From NCBI GenBank assembly GCA_965230415.1, contig CBDDKZ010000005.1, forward strand, positions 4,650,001-4,714,000: a stretch of DNA of 64,000 bases, written 5' to 3'. Origin of the DNA: CBDDKZ01 sp965230415. Its GTDB lineage: Bacteria > Bacteroidota > Bacteroidia > Cytophagales > JAAEPT01. Positions within the stretch are counted from its first letter, which is position 1, and the number at the start of each line of letters is the position of its first letter. Below are positions 37,829 to 47,678 of this stretch, in pieces. The position numbers and the translations under genes were made by a program. The notes beneath the pieces were generated by a model that was not told the DNA's origin, searched no databases, and worked only from the letters and a program-made list of their open reading frames with translations.

Positions 37829-38833
37829 ATGATTACTGAACCGAATAAACCTATGATTGAGTTAAGTTTGTCAAACTCCTTAAGGATAATTGAACCGCTT
37901 TTGAATAATAGGAGAAAGCATGAACTGGATAACTTTTTCAATTTCTTTCCCAAGGAACTGAGTGATTTTTATGGCTATGAAATTGATATAATGAGTGCTA
38001 ATAAACCAGCAGACTTCTTGTGTTGTGTTTCTAATAATGTAAGAAATCAAGTGGCATTAGCGAATCTTGATGAAATTGATCAGAAATTTGGTGACCATAG
38101 TGTATACTATCGGAACTTGTCAAAGTTTAGCGAGAATTGGATGAAATGTAAAGGCCTGTTTCAGGAAATTCGAAATATTTGGTTAGAATTTGATCATGAT
38201 CAACTGAAAGAGGGCAATTACACGCCCAATTTATTTTTTGGCCCTAGAAAAATCCTAAATATTTTTGAGCAATTGCTATTAATTGAGCAATTTTTTAGAG
38301 CAGCGCTAAATGAGGCAATTCCAAAAGCATATTATAAAGCGTTCGTTAAATGTCTCTCTAAATTGCCGCCAGGAGCATCGGTTCCTCAAATAGGAATAAT
38401 GGCAGCAAGAAAATCAAATTCATTCAGATTATTTATTTATCAATTACCATCGAATTATATTTCAACTTATTTGCGGGAAATTGATTGGTCTTATCACAAT
38501 TCAGAGCTGGAGTTTATACTCAAAAAGTGTGAAGAATTCAGCTCTGAACTGCATTTGGATATTGATGTTGCGCAAGAAGTAGGCCCGAAAATTGGCCTGG
38601 AGTGTTATTTTAACGCTTTGGCCAATTTTGAAAGTTTTGTAAAATTTTTGATAAAACAAGAATATTGTATAAGACAAGTGGGTCATGATCTTGTTTCTTT
38701 TTTTTCCAAAGTGAGTACTAACGATAATTCAATAAAGGCAAAACCCAAACCTGGTTTTCATCACATTAAACTCGTTTGGTGCCCGGAAAGTGGTATAAAA
38801 ACCAAAGCATACATCAGTTTAAAAAATAACTAA
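37829..38833 (+). CDS. Hypothetical protein, 334 aa
   Basis: Start chosen at the ATG 37829, 4 bp after the previous stop; the earlier GTG at 37799 would overlap. No signal peptide. The C-terminal third carries conserved-looking motifs (HLDIDVAQEVGPKIGLECYF, HHIKLVWCPESGIKTKAYIS) that I have seen in uncharacterised proteins but cannot name. It sits between the small protein and the CxxCH lipoprotein, with 2 bp to the latter. Likely cytoplasmic. Confidence 0.6.
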   Translation: MITEPNKPMIELSLSNSLRIIEPLLNNRRKHELDNFFNFFPKELSDFYGYEIDIMSANKPADFLCCVSNNVRNQVALANLDEIDQKFGDHSVYYRNLSKFSENWMKCKGLFQEIRNIWLEFDHDQLKEGNYTPNLFFGPRKILNIFEQLLLIEQFFRAALNEAIPKAYYKAFVKCLSKLPPGASVPQIGIMAARKSNSFRLFIYQLPSNYISTYLREIDWSYHNSELEFILKKCEEFSSELHLDIDVAQEVGPKIGLECYFNALANFESFVKFLIKQEYCIRQVGHDLVSFFSKVSTNDNSIKAKPKPGFHHIKLVWCPESGIKTKAYISLKNN

Positions 38834-38835
38834 TC

Positions 38836-40593
38836 ATGAAAAAAAATAAGTTAATTATTTATTGTTTTCTTTTCACTGTATTTACTTTCATATATTCATG
38901 TGGTCATAAAGATGTAGAGTCAACAGGTTCAGAAATAATAGCAGTTAGAACAAGTATAAATGCGCTGACGGATCCCTTGTTAATAAAACGTCTTAAAAAA
39001 GATAGTACATTGACTGTTTATTCAGATACTGCATTTCGATTAATCGATCATGAGATTTTTCTGCCCAATATTGATGTATTTACCAGACATTTTTGTTCTT
39101 CTACTCCAAAGAATGAATGTCTGTTTGATACATTACGAATTCCGCATAAAGCGCAATCGGACTTATTACATTTATACGCAATAGAAAATGCATGGAGGTT
39201 GTTTTTGGCGATGTGTTGGCCAATTGATAGCACACTAACTCAATTAGAAGGTGATTGCTGGTCAAAGAAAAATGACTATATAACAATGTGGGACTGTTGG
39301 CCTACTCAGCATTATATTTTTGAACAACAAGGTGTATTCGAAGAGTGGGATCCTGTTAAAAGCTATATGGATTTGAATACCAAAAAAGGTCTTAATGCTT
39401 CGAAATTTCATAATTATTCGAATTTAACGAACGATTTAAAGACTCTAAGTGACAACAGGCCGATGGATCCTAATATTAATAATTGGCTTGATTCACGTGC
39501 TAAAAAATTGAAACTTGAAATGTGCTTAAAGATACATGATATTCAGGATTCATTATACGATCAGTCAAGAAAAAAGACACGATATGAAGTTGCTTATAAC
39601 CCTAAAATGTATCATTATATAACGGCTCCCAAGAGAAGTTTACATAGAAAATCTGGAGTTGGTGATTATTTTGAGAATGTTTATCATTTGCCCGATGATG
39701 TATATTTAGCCGCAAAAGTTACTCAGAATAATAGAAGATTAAGAGATTTTAAGGCTTTAAACCCAGAATCGATTTGCTTTCCAATAGGGTGTAATGTGGA
39801 TACAACAAAAATAATATTTAATCATAACCTAGTGGAAGATTCTATATTATTAAACGGTATGTATAGTTATAAATACAGACATATTCATATTGACAAAAAT
39901 ATTGGGTCAATTGTGATAAAAACGAGTTGGAGGAAACTTGGTAAAGATGATGACCTCAACAAGTATCATCTCAGAATCAATAAAACCAATCGCGATACAC
40001 TAGGTTTAGTAGGTATACATATTGGCAGAAAGACATTCGATACACCGACCTGGATGTGGATTACTTTTGAGCATGTAGACAATTGTCCGGATATTAATGA
40101 CCTCAAAAACAGAGAATCAATAAAAAATAATAAATATTCCTATTTTGACCCTAATAACATGATCGATAGCATTATTAATAAACCAGGTCACAATCCTGCT
40201 CAGATTGTGCGCGAAAAGCCAATAGACTCTAAAGTAATGAATGTAAATGAGGCCTTTCATAAGATTATTAAAAATACAAATGCTAAATCTGTTTGGTTAA
40301 ATTATCAATTAGTAGGTGTACAATGGTCAATACATAATGATGTTTTCTTTCCATATGAATGTTCTGATGCTCGTAATAAAAGTAAGAAATGGTTGGAATT
40401 TAATGTGCGCCCGGCAATTTTGGCTAATACGACCATGGAACCCTATATACAAAAATCTTCTTCATGTGCTTCATGCCACCTAAGAAAAAGCCGACTTTTT
40501 ACAAATGATACTATTCATGGATTCAAAGGACATTACCAACGTTCATTGAATTATGATTTTGTAATTAGTGCTACAAAAGTTAAACGGCCTTAG
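38836..40593 (+). CDS. Lipoprotein with a single CxxCH haem-type motif
   Basis: 585 residues. Lipoprotein signal (FTFIYSCGHKDVES). N-terminal ENAWRLFLAMCWP, the central TLGLVGIHIGRKTFDTPTWM followed by WITFEHVDNCPD, and the C-terminal LANTTMEPYIQKSSSCASCH resemble a family of uncharacterised cytochrome c-like proteins known from many bacteria. The only haem motif is CASCH near the end. It may be an extracytoplasmic redox or gas-sensing element linked to the adjoining sensor kinase; that is inference. ATG lies 2 bp after the previous stop. Confidence 0.7.
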   Translation: MKKNKLIIYCFLFTVFTFIYSCGHKDVESTGSEIIAVRTSINALTDPLLIKRLKKDSTLTVYSDTAFRLIDHEIFLPNIDVFTRHFCSSTPKNECLFDTLRIPHKAQSDLLHLYAIENAWRLFLAMCWPIDSTLTQLEGDCWSKKNDYITMWDCWPTQHYIFEQQGVFEEWDPVKSYMDLNTKKGLNASKFHNYSNLTNDLKTLSDNRPMDPNINNWLDSRAKKLKLEMCLKIHDIQDSLYDQSRKKTRYEVAYNPKMYHYITAPKRSLHRKSGVGDYFENVYHLPDDVYLAAKVTQNNRRLRDFKALNPESICFPIGCNVDTTKIIFNHNLVEDSILLNGMYSYKYRHIHIDKNIGSIVIKTSWRKLGKDDDLNKYHLRINKTNRDTLGLVGIHIGRKTFDTPTWMWITFEHVDNCPDINDLKNRESIKNNKYSYFDPNNMIDSIINKPGHNPAQIVREKPIDSKVMNVNEAFHKIIKNTNAKSVWLNYQLVGVQWSIHNDVFFPYECSDARNKSKKWLEFNVRPAILANTTMEPYIQKSSSCASCHLRKSRLFTNDTIHGFKGHYQRSLNYDFVISATKVKRP

Positions 40594-40635
40594 TTTTTGT
40601 TTCATGTACAATTTTAATTTTTAAAAGAGTGCTTC

Positions 40636-43600
40636 ATGTACGATCTCATAAGTAAAAGTAAACGTTCAACAGTTTACTATTCCAGTGCACACAATACGGT
40701 TCATAAGGTCGATTCACTTCCCTATGAACAGTGCAAATCTGAAGCAGAAATAATTAGGAACCTCAATATTGTTGGGGTTCCTAAGTTTTTAGGTGAGGGT
40801 AAGGTAAATAATAGTAATTGCTTTATCTATAATTATATAAAAGGTTCACTTTTATCAGCATTAAAGCTCAGTACCAGAGATAAACTGCAGGTTGCCCTCC
40901 GGCTCATTCAGCTTATTTCATCCGTTCATAGAAATGGCGTTGTGCACCAGTGTGTACACCCTGAAAATATAATTGTTGATACAAATAGTCTGGAAGTGGC
41001 TATTTTAGATTTTAGATTGGCCTCTTACGGAGAATCTGAAGCAACGTTTAAATATGAGTTTTGGCATCATAACGCCCATACATTATCTCCTGAACAGACA
41101 GGATTGTTTCAAACCTTGATAGATCATAGATCAGACCTGTATAGTTTGGGGTGTACCTTGTTCTTCTTGTTTTACGGGAGACACGTTTTTGAAAAAACAG
41201 ACACTTTCGAAATGATTCGTTCTCACTTGGCTGAGAAAGTCGAAAAACCTTTAGACGGTCATTATGAGGATAAATTACTGCTATTTGAAATAATTGCTCA
41301 ACTAATTGAGAAGAAGCCTGAGCAACGATATCAATCAATAAACAGCCTCTTAGAAGATTTTAAGTTCCTTGCAGCTAATTGGAACGATGAGAAAGCGATG
41401 AATGCCTATGAAATTTGCACGACAATTAGTTTGGCAACTTTTAAGTTTGAGGATGAAATAATACCGCGAGCACAAGAACAAAAATTAATAAGTGAAGAAT
41501 TCGAAAAAGTCAAGAACGGTGAAAGCAGGAATGTAGTATTACGCGGTGAATCAGGATCTGGTAAAACAACATTCATAAATGACTGGCATTATAGTGTATT
41601 AAAGTACGACCCGATTTGGATACAAGCAAAATCCCTGCAATATGATAATTCATTGAGTAGACCCGTTTTGGTTCAATTATTGGATGCACTAGCCAATAAT
41701 TTATTAGCTCTTAATAAAACGACACTTGATATATATGCGAAACTAATAGCTCAATCTCTTGGATCGCTTGTAGCTGATTTATGTTCCTGGGTACCCGCGT
41801 TCCGTAATGTCTTTACGACAGATTGGCGATCGAAAACGGAACAAGAAATCACACAAGCAATTCTTGAATATATATTTAAGCAAATAGTATTTACTAGTGC
41901 TTCAAACCTAAGGCCATTGATCATTTTTGTCGACGATTATCAATGGATAGATCCTTGGTCAACTTCAGTTTTAGAAGATATTGTAAAGAGCAGGCAAGGG
42001 CAGTATATTTTCTTGATAGTAGCTGAACGCCCGAATTTCACTAGAAATTCGGAGAAATTTAAGAGCTTGTTAGTGGAAATAAAACCTTTGGCCATTGAAC
42101 AAATAAGGGAGAGGTTGGCGCGCTATTATGAAACGGGTAACGTTGATGAAACAGCGGAAATAATTAAAAATAAGACAGGAGGAAATCCATTTTACGTTAG
42201 CCAACTAATAAAGTATGGGCAGGAAAACGGTATTTTCAATTTCTCACACGACAAACAAAAGTGGGAAACAGATATGGAGCTTTTGGCTTCACTTAATATA
42301 ACAGATAATGTTGCCACTCTGCTGGATCATAAGTTCAATGGACTCAGCGATCATGAAAAGCAATTATTAAAAATCGCGACATGTTTATCTGCCGAATTCT
42401 CTAGGGAGCTAGTCCGTGGTCTGTTTTTAACACATAATGTCAACGTGGATATTTCACTAAGAAACCTTGCAAATAATCAATTTCTGTTAGCCAAGAACAA
42501 TACCTATAAATTCTCGCATGACAGACTGGAAGCAACTGTTGTGAATTCGTTCGAAAAGGATGAAAAAATAAAAATACACTATAAAATAGGCCAGTTCCTC
42601 AGAGATAATCGTCACTTACAGGAATTTCCATATCAACATATATTTCAGCTCAATAAATCACCCAATAGCTTAACGAACGATGAGTATACTTTTGCTTTTT
42701 TAGAAAACCTGGAGGCGGGTAAGCACTATTTTCTTGAGAATCAATTTGAACTGGCTTATCACTTTTTGAAACATGCAAGAAAGTTTGTGGGGGACCAGGA
42801 CTGGATATTGAGGTATAAAGATCGTTTACATTTGAACGACCTTTTGGCAAAAACAAGTATGGTCGTCAACGACAAAGAAACCGTTGTGAGTTGTGTAGAA
42901 GAAACCAACAATAGAAGCCAGAATGAATTTGATAAGTTGATTGTCAATGAAGTGAAGTTAGATTATTTTACCGAATTGCATCAATTCGACGATGGCATAG
43001 ATCATTTGATAAATACCTTAAATCGTTTGGGTTTTGAACTGGAACGTCGTCCATCTAAATTAAGAATGGCCAGAGAGTTAATCATGAGCTTATTGATAAC
43101 GAGTAGAAAAAGTGTTACAAAACTGACGGAATTACCTCGCATGACCGATCGCGGTGCGCTCGCATTTCAAAAGTTAACATTAAAGGCCGTTGCAAGCATA
43201 TTTGGAGCTGCCCCTGATTTAATGCCAATCGTTATATTTAAACAGATTCAATTGTCATTAAAATATGGGAATTCCGAATATTCTCCATTCAGCTATGTTT
43301 CTTATGGGTTTGCTCTTTCGGCTTTTATGAACAATATCAACAAAGGAGAAGCATTTGGCAAGCTGGCCATTAATTTGCTTGAAAAGGTCAATGCGCTTGA
43401 AGTAAATGCCAGAACAAATGTTATTTATTATGGCTTTCTTTCCATGTTCAAGCATGGTTATAATGTTGGTGTATCTCCTCTTGAAAAAGCTTATCATGTA
43501 GGCATGCAAACCGGTGATCATACTTATGCCGCTTTTGCTAAATTTTTTATAGGAGAATTAAGGTTCTTCCATGGCTTTAAATTGCAAAAATTAGATGATC

Positions 43601-45534
43601 ATTTACACGACGATTACCAGATAGTTCATAGTTTAAATCAAGAGTTGAATGTTATTATAATCGGAGCCTTAAGGCAATTAGTCCTGGATTTTTCTCAAAA
43701 AGAAGATAATTCTTTGGATTATGATTATTTGTGTAGTGATGATGTAATGAGTTTGTTAATAGAAAAAAAGGATAACGCCACTCTTTTTCATCTATACATA
43801 TTTAGATGCATACATATGTATTATAACGAAGACTTCAAAATGTCAAAATACTGGGCCGATGAGTCTTTAAAGTATTATGATGACTCATTTTCAAGGCAAC
43901 CAAGTTACCCCTTTTTTGTTCTTTTCAGCAGTTTGTCGAGTATCATTAATAGCAAGAAAGAGAAAAGTGCAATTTCTAAGCATGAAAGAGCTGAAATAAG
44001 TAAAAATCTCAGGATATTAAAAAGGTTTGCGAAAAACAATCCAACTACTTTTTATTCCATGTATTACGTTCTCAAAGCAGAGTATCTTTCATTTCAGAAG
44101 AAGAACAATGCAACTACTTATTATGAGAAAAGTGTCGACTGGGCAATGAAAAATGAGAACATAATACCTGCTGCATTATGCTGCGAATTATATGCGAAAT
44201 ACAATCGTCATGTAAGGAATAATGCGTTGGCATCCTATTATTTTCAAAAGAGTTATGAATATTATTTAAAGTGGGGTCATAAGTCAAAAGTGGATCAATT
44301 AAAGGGATATTTTGATGATTTTCTTTCTAATGAATTCAACGAAGTGCCATTAGAAACCAAACTTGACCTGCAAGCTGTTATTCAATTAAACAAGGCATTA
44401 TCTTCTGCGCAGACATTGGAAGAGCTCACTCAACACGTAACCGACGCCTTAATGGCCAATGCAGTGGCCGATCGCGTTTTAATCCTTATTAACAACGAAC
44501 AACAAGTGCTTGTACCTGCCGGTGACTTTTCGAAAACGAAAACATCCCTCAATGAACCGTTATCAAATGAAATTTATCCCCAAAGTCTGGTCAGTTTAGC
44601 ACTAAATACAAAAAGTATAGTACATAGCGATCAATTGGCGGGTAGCGCTACGGTAGATTCTTACCTCCACAAAAGAAAGGATTTAAAGTATTGTTGCATC
44701 CCCATAATAAAGGACAAAACAATGGGAGTAGTTTACCTTGAATCTACCAACCTCAAAATGTCATTTGACGATCAGTTTTTGAAAATGTTGAAGACGATGG
44801 TAGATCAATTGTCTGTCTCATTAGAAAATATCCTCTTTGCACAAAAACGGGAAGAACTGGCCGAAATAGAAAAGAATTATCGCAAAGATTTGCTTACCAC
44901 CAGCCTGGTTTCACAAGAGACGGAGCGTAGCCGCATAGCCAAAGAACTGCACGATGGCGTAGGGGGAAACCTTTCAGGAATTAAAAGGAAATTGGAAAAT
45001 ATACAGACAGACTATGTCTTCATAGGACATTTTGAAAAGAGAACATTTGAGGAGGCCACGATTTTAATAGACATTACCATTAAAGAAGTCAGGCAAATTT
45101 CTCATGATTTAATGCCTGCCACTTTATTAAATATTGGACTCATCGGTGCACTGAAAGAATTTGCTGATTTTATGAACAACGTTGAAAACTTTGCCTGTCA
45201 TTTTTACACAGACAACTGGCCGGAACACGTGGCAGATAAATATCAAATAATGATATACCGTATTATTCAGGAGAGTATGAGTAACACCTTAAAACATGCC
45301 CGAGCCAGTGAATCATATATGCAATTATCCTGCTCAGATAATCAGTTAATTGTATCTTATGAGGATAACGGAGTTGGTTTTGATCAGCGAACCATTAAAG
45401 CCGGATTGGGGATTAAAAACATCGAAAGTAGGGTCTTGGTGATGAATGGAACGTTAGAGTTGAGTTCGAGGCCGGGAAAAGGTACTCATTTAATCATTCA
45501 CATTCCGTTAAATGAGGTGGTTTTGAATGGCTAG
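40636..45534 (+). CDS. Pseudokinase-STAND ATPase-GAF-histidine kinase hybrid
   Basis: 1632 residues. Order: protein-kinase-like domain (1-250), AAA/STAND ATPase (about 285-650; Walker A RGESGSGKTTF, Walker B LIIFVDDYQWIDPW), long TPR-like helical region (about 680-1240), GAF (about 1255-1400), HisKA_3 dimerisation with the phospho-acceptor His in ERSRIAKELHDGVGGNLSGI, and HATPase (QESMSNTLKHA, EDNGVGFD, GLGIKNIESR). The kinase domain has H104-Q-C106 in place of HRD, and DFR in place of DFG, so it is likely inactive. It likely senses a cytoplasmic signal and phosphorylates the convergent NarL-type regulator. Such hybrids are known in cyanobacteria and fungi. Confidence 0.9.
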   Translation: MYDLISKSKRSTVYYSSAHNTVHKVDSLPYEQCKSEAEIIRNLNIVGVPKFLGEGKVNNSNCFIYNYIKGSLLSALKLSTRDKLQVALRLIQLISSVHRNGVVHQCVHPENIIVDTNSLEVAILDFRLASYGESEATFKYEFWHHNAHTLSPEQTGLFQTLIDHRSDLYSLGCTLFFLFYGRHVFEKTDTFEMIRSHLAEKVEKPLDGHYEDKLLLFEIIAQLIEKKPEQRYQSINSLLEDFKFLAANWNDEKAMNAYEICTTISLATFKFEDEIIPRAQEQKLISEEFEKVKNGESRNVVLRGESGSGKTTFINDWHYSVLKYDPIWIQAKSLQYDNSLSRPVLVQLLDALANNLLALNKTTLDIYAKLIAQSLGSLVADLCSWVPAFRNVFTTDWRSKTEQEITQAILEYIFKQIVFTSASNLRPLIIFVDDYQWIDPWSTSVLEDIVKSRQGQYIFLIVAERPNFTRNSEKFKSLLVEIKPLAIEQIRERLARYYETGNVDETAEIIKNKTGGNPFYVSQLIKYGQENGIFNFSHDKQKWETDMELLASLNITDNVATLLDHKFNGLSDHEKQLLKIATCLSAEFSRELVRGLFLTHNVNVDISLRNLANNQFLLAKNNTYKFSHDRLEATVVNSFEKDEKIKIHYKIGQFLRDNRHLQEFPYQHIFQLNKSPNSLTNDEYTFAFLENLEAGKHYFLENQFELAYHFLKHARKFVGDQDWILRYKDRLHLNDLLAKTSMVVNDKETVVSCVEETNNRSQNEFDKLIVNEVKLDYFTELHQFDDGIDHLINTLNRLGFELERRPSKLRMARELIMSLLITSRKSVTKLTELPRMTDRGALAFQKLTLKAVASIFGAAPDLMPIVIFKQIQLSLKYGNSEYSPFSYVSYGFALSAFMNNINKGEAFGKLAINLLEKVNALEVNARTNVIYYGFLSMFKHGYNVGVSPLEKAYHVGMQTGDHTYAAFAKFFIGELRFFHGFKLQKLDDHLHDDYQIVHSLNQELNVIIIGALRQLVLDFSQKEDNSLDYDYLCSDDVMSLLIEKKDNATLFHLYIFRCIHMYYNEDFKMSKYWADESLKYYDDSFSRQPSYPFFVLFSSLSSIINSKKEKSAISKHERAEISKNLRILKRFAKNNPTTFYSMYYVLKAEYLSFQKKNNATTYYEKSVDWAMKNENIIPAALCCELYAKYNRHVRNNALASYYFQKSYEYYLKWGHKSKVDQLKGYFDDFLSNEFNEVPLETKLDLQAVIQLNKALSSAQTLEELTQHVTDALMANAVADRVLILINNEQQVLVPAGDFSKTKTSLNEPLSNEIYPQSLVSLALNTKSIVHSDQLAGSATVDSYLHKRKDLKYCCIPIIKDKTMGVVYLESTNLKMSFDDQFLKMLKTMVDQLSVSLENILFAQKREELAEIEKNYRKDLLTTSLVSQETERSRIAKELHDGVGGNLSGIKRKLENIQTDYVFIGHFEKRTFEEATILIDITIKEVRQISHDLMPATLLNIGLIGALKEFADFMNNVENFACHFYTDNWPEHVADKYQIMIYRIIQESMSNTLKHARASESYMQLSCSDNQLIVSYEDNGVGFDQRTIKAGLGIKNIESRVLVMNGTLELSSRPGKGTHLIIHIPLNEVVLNG

Positions 45535-46152
45535 TTTCACCAGGCCTATGGAATTCTTAACCCCTAACTTTTTGATGATGCTCTTGCGATGCGTTTTTAC
45601 AGTTTGTATACTTACAAATAACTGATCAGCAATTTCTTGGTTTGAGTATTCGTTGGCAATAAGTGCTAATATTTCCAGTTCACGGGGAGTAAGGTAAAAG
45701 CGCTTTGCAAACTCATCTTTGTATATCTTTGAGTTTTCTGTAGGGTCTTTTCTGAGTTTGCTTCCCCTAATAAACCTGTTGCTGTTCCTAACGCTTCTTA
45801 AGGTACCCAAAAGTTCTGTATTATCAGTGTTTTTTAACAGGTAAGCCGATGCACCCGCTTCCTCCACCTTTTGTATGAGCGAATTATCGTTGTACATGGT
45901 TAATATAACGACCTTAATGTGGGGAGACGATCGGCGCAAAACTTTCAGCGCTTCGATACCATTTACATTGGGAATATTAAGGTCTAAAATAATGATGTCT
46001 GCCCTGAAACGTAGTGCCGAATGTATTAACTCTTCACCATTGTTAATAATACCAAGCACCTCATAATGCTCTTGTTTTTCCAATAGACTTTTAACCCCGT
46101 CGGCAACGATGTTGTGATCGTCTACGATAACTACCTTAATTTTGTCATCCAT
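45508..46152 (-). CDS. NarL/LuxR-family response regulator
   Basis: 214 residues. Receiver domain with VIVDDHNIV, phospho-Asp in ILDLNIPNVNGIEAL, T in ILTMYND and K in YLLKNTD; LuxR helix-turn-helix LTPRELEILALIANEYSNQE, IADQLFVSIQTVKTHRKSI. Its last 27 bp overlap, antisense, the end of the sensor kinase gene, making a convergent two-component pair. A matching 7-2-7 operator lies 74 bp upstream of its start, suggesting autoregulation. Confidence 0.93.
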   Translation of the reverse strand: MDDKIKVVIVDDHNIVADGVKSLLEKQEHYEVLGIINNGEELIHSALRFRADIIILDLNIPNVNGIEALKVLRRSSPHIKVVILTMYNDNSLIQKVEEAGASAYLLKNTDNTELLGTLRSVRNSNRFIRGSKLRKDPTENSKIYKDEFAKRFYLTPRELEILALIANEYSNQEIADQLFVSIQTVKTHRKSIIKKLGVKNSIGLVKLAIQNHLI

Positions 46153-46225
46153 CTTCTTAATACCTTAAAAAGTAGAAAAGTTAAAATCGTATTCCAATGG
46201 TTTTATTACTTCCAAAATTCATAAT

Positions 46226-46241
46226 TACCCAGAAGTGGGTA
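46226..46241. promoter_or_regulatory. NarL-type 7-2-7 operator upstream of the response regulator
   Basis: TACCCAG-AA-GTGGGTA, with perfect TACCCA/TGGGTA arms. It lies 74 bp before the regulator start on the minus strand, close to the 67 bp at the other site. The surrounding 326-bp divergent gap (46153-46478) holds nothing else I can call; AAATAAA-type repeats at 46310-46350 are too simple. Confidence 0.65.
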
Positions 46242-46478
46242 TTCACAACCATCAGCGTGATTTCCATATTTACGTTGTCAATATAAGGGAAATCGACAAT
46301 AATAAATCGGTATTTGTCGAAAATAAAAGATTTAAAATCGGAAATAAACTTAGGTCTTTGACTTTAATAGAAGTTCTCCTATTGGCACTTTAATTAATAC
46401 AAATCGGATGGTTAATCTAAAGTAGGAATATTGCTCGATACTATTAAAAAATAGCGTATAAAAAACAACTAAATATAT

Positions 46479-47357
46479 ATGGAAGAAAATTCAAAACAAC
46501 TGGAGCTTGCCGTCGGAAATGAAGATTTGCTGGCATATGAAAATGGAGTCGATTCAACAGATATTGATTCAGTAGACGGGTATTATACCGAAGAGCTTGA
46601 AAAGCTGGAAAGATTTGAGATTTTTGATAAAGACTGGTTTGAGGTAATGGATGAAAAAACACTTTCTTTACCCCATATCGAAAATACACTCGAATTTGCC
46701 GAGACCATTTGTGGCAGGGATGACAGAAAACAAGTCAACTCAACGATGTATCCCTTCAAATTGATATGTCGCTTAATAATCACCGCTAAAAACGGAGGGC
46801 AATATGTTGGCAGCGGTTTTTTTATATCTCCACGTTGTGTGATTACAAGCGGACATTGTGTTCATGTACCAGTAGGGAGTAATGTTTATGATTGGGCCAA
46901 AAGTATTGTTGTTATCCCCGGTGCGAACGGAAGAAATGCTCCATATGGTTCACAAGTAAGTGCTCGATTTAGAAGTGTGAACGGTTGGACTCAAAAAAGA
47001 AATTCAGATTATGATCATGGGGCGATTATTCTACCAGATAATACTTTGTATAACAGGTTGAGAGGATACTTTGGTTATAAACAACTCAATACTTCTACTA
47101 TGCTTAATAACACTGGTTACCCTGGTGATAAACCTGGTACCCAATGGTACAACGCTGGCCGGGTTAAAAATGTAACTAACTTTAAACTGGAATATATGCT
47201 GGATACTGCAGCCGGACAGAGCGGAAGTCCGGTATATATAAACCAGGGTAATTCGAGGGTTGTTGTAGGAGTTCATGGGTATGGAGGTTGCCCAAACAAG
47301 TGCGTTCGTGTTCAGGGATATATGTTTCAAAGGTGGAGTGAATGGGCCAGATTGTAA
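46479..47357 (+). CDS. V8-like trypsin-fold serine protease without signal peptide
   Basis: 292 residues. Protease domain from about residue 90: GSGFFISPRC then ITSGHC (His126), SDYDHGAI (Asp179) and GQSGSPVY (Ser248) form the triad; the glutamyl endopeptidase/V8 group has this spacing. The first about 85 residues are strongly acidic with no hydrophobic signal segment and could be a propeptide or partner-binding region. It starts 326 bp from the response-regulator gene, divergently. Location and target are unclear; a cytosolic protease next to an ATPase-kinase sensor recalls effector modules, which is speculation. Confidence 0.85.
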   Translation: MEENSKQLELAVGNEDLLAYENGVDSTDIDSVDGYYTEELEKLERFEIFDKDWFEVMDEKTLSLPHIENTLEFAETICGRDDRKQVNSTMYPFKLICRLIITAKNGGQYVGSGFFISPRCVITSGHCVHVPVGSNVYDWAKSIVVIPGANGRNAPYGSQVSARFRSVNGWTQKRNSDYDHGAIILPDNTLYNRLRGYFGYKQLNTSTMLNNTGYPGDKPGTQWYNAGRVKNVTNFKLEYMLDTAAGQSGSPVYINQGNSRVVVGVHGYGGCPNKCVRVQGYMFQRWSEWARL

Positions 47358-47678
47358 AATGTACGACCATTGTAATTAACTGTTGATTGAGTGTTATCAA
47401 TTCGTCTTCAATTTTGTTTTTTTTGCATGACTAATCGACGGATTTTTACTTAAAAGCTAAACCCATATTTATAACGTTGTTTGTCGGAATTGTTTTAAAA
47501 ACTATTTGAATAAACTAAACTCATGGTCTTAAAAGCATAAAACCTCATGCTCTACAGATAGTTTTTGGCCTAAAATTTTAGAATAAGCCCAAGCATAATA
47601 ATCCCAGACATCAACGTTCATTGGAGAATAATGAGTGAAAGATATAAAATATAGAAATAACTAAAAAGAGTTAGTATT
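47358..47678. other. Intergenic region, 321 bp
   Basis: AT-rich with a T8 run near 47418 but no stem before it, and a 12-bp self-complementary CTAAAATTTTAG at 47570-47581. No gene seen. Presumably it carries the promoter of the nuclease-like operon. Confidence 0.4.

Noticed and set aside
40447..40500. Di-haem cytochrome in the lipoprotein at 38836-40593
   Set aside because: Only one CxxCH is present, so it is at most mono-haem, and the family assignment is from memory.
46310..46350. AAATAAA-like repeats in the divergent gap, compared with the decamers at 59559
   Set aside because: They lack the GTG core and regular 10-bp period; low-complexity AT sequence explains them.
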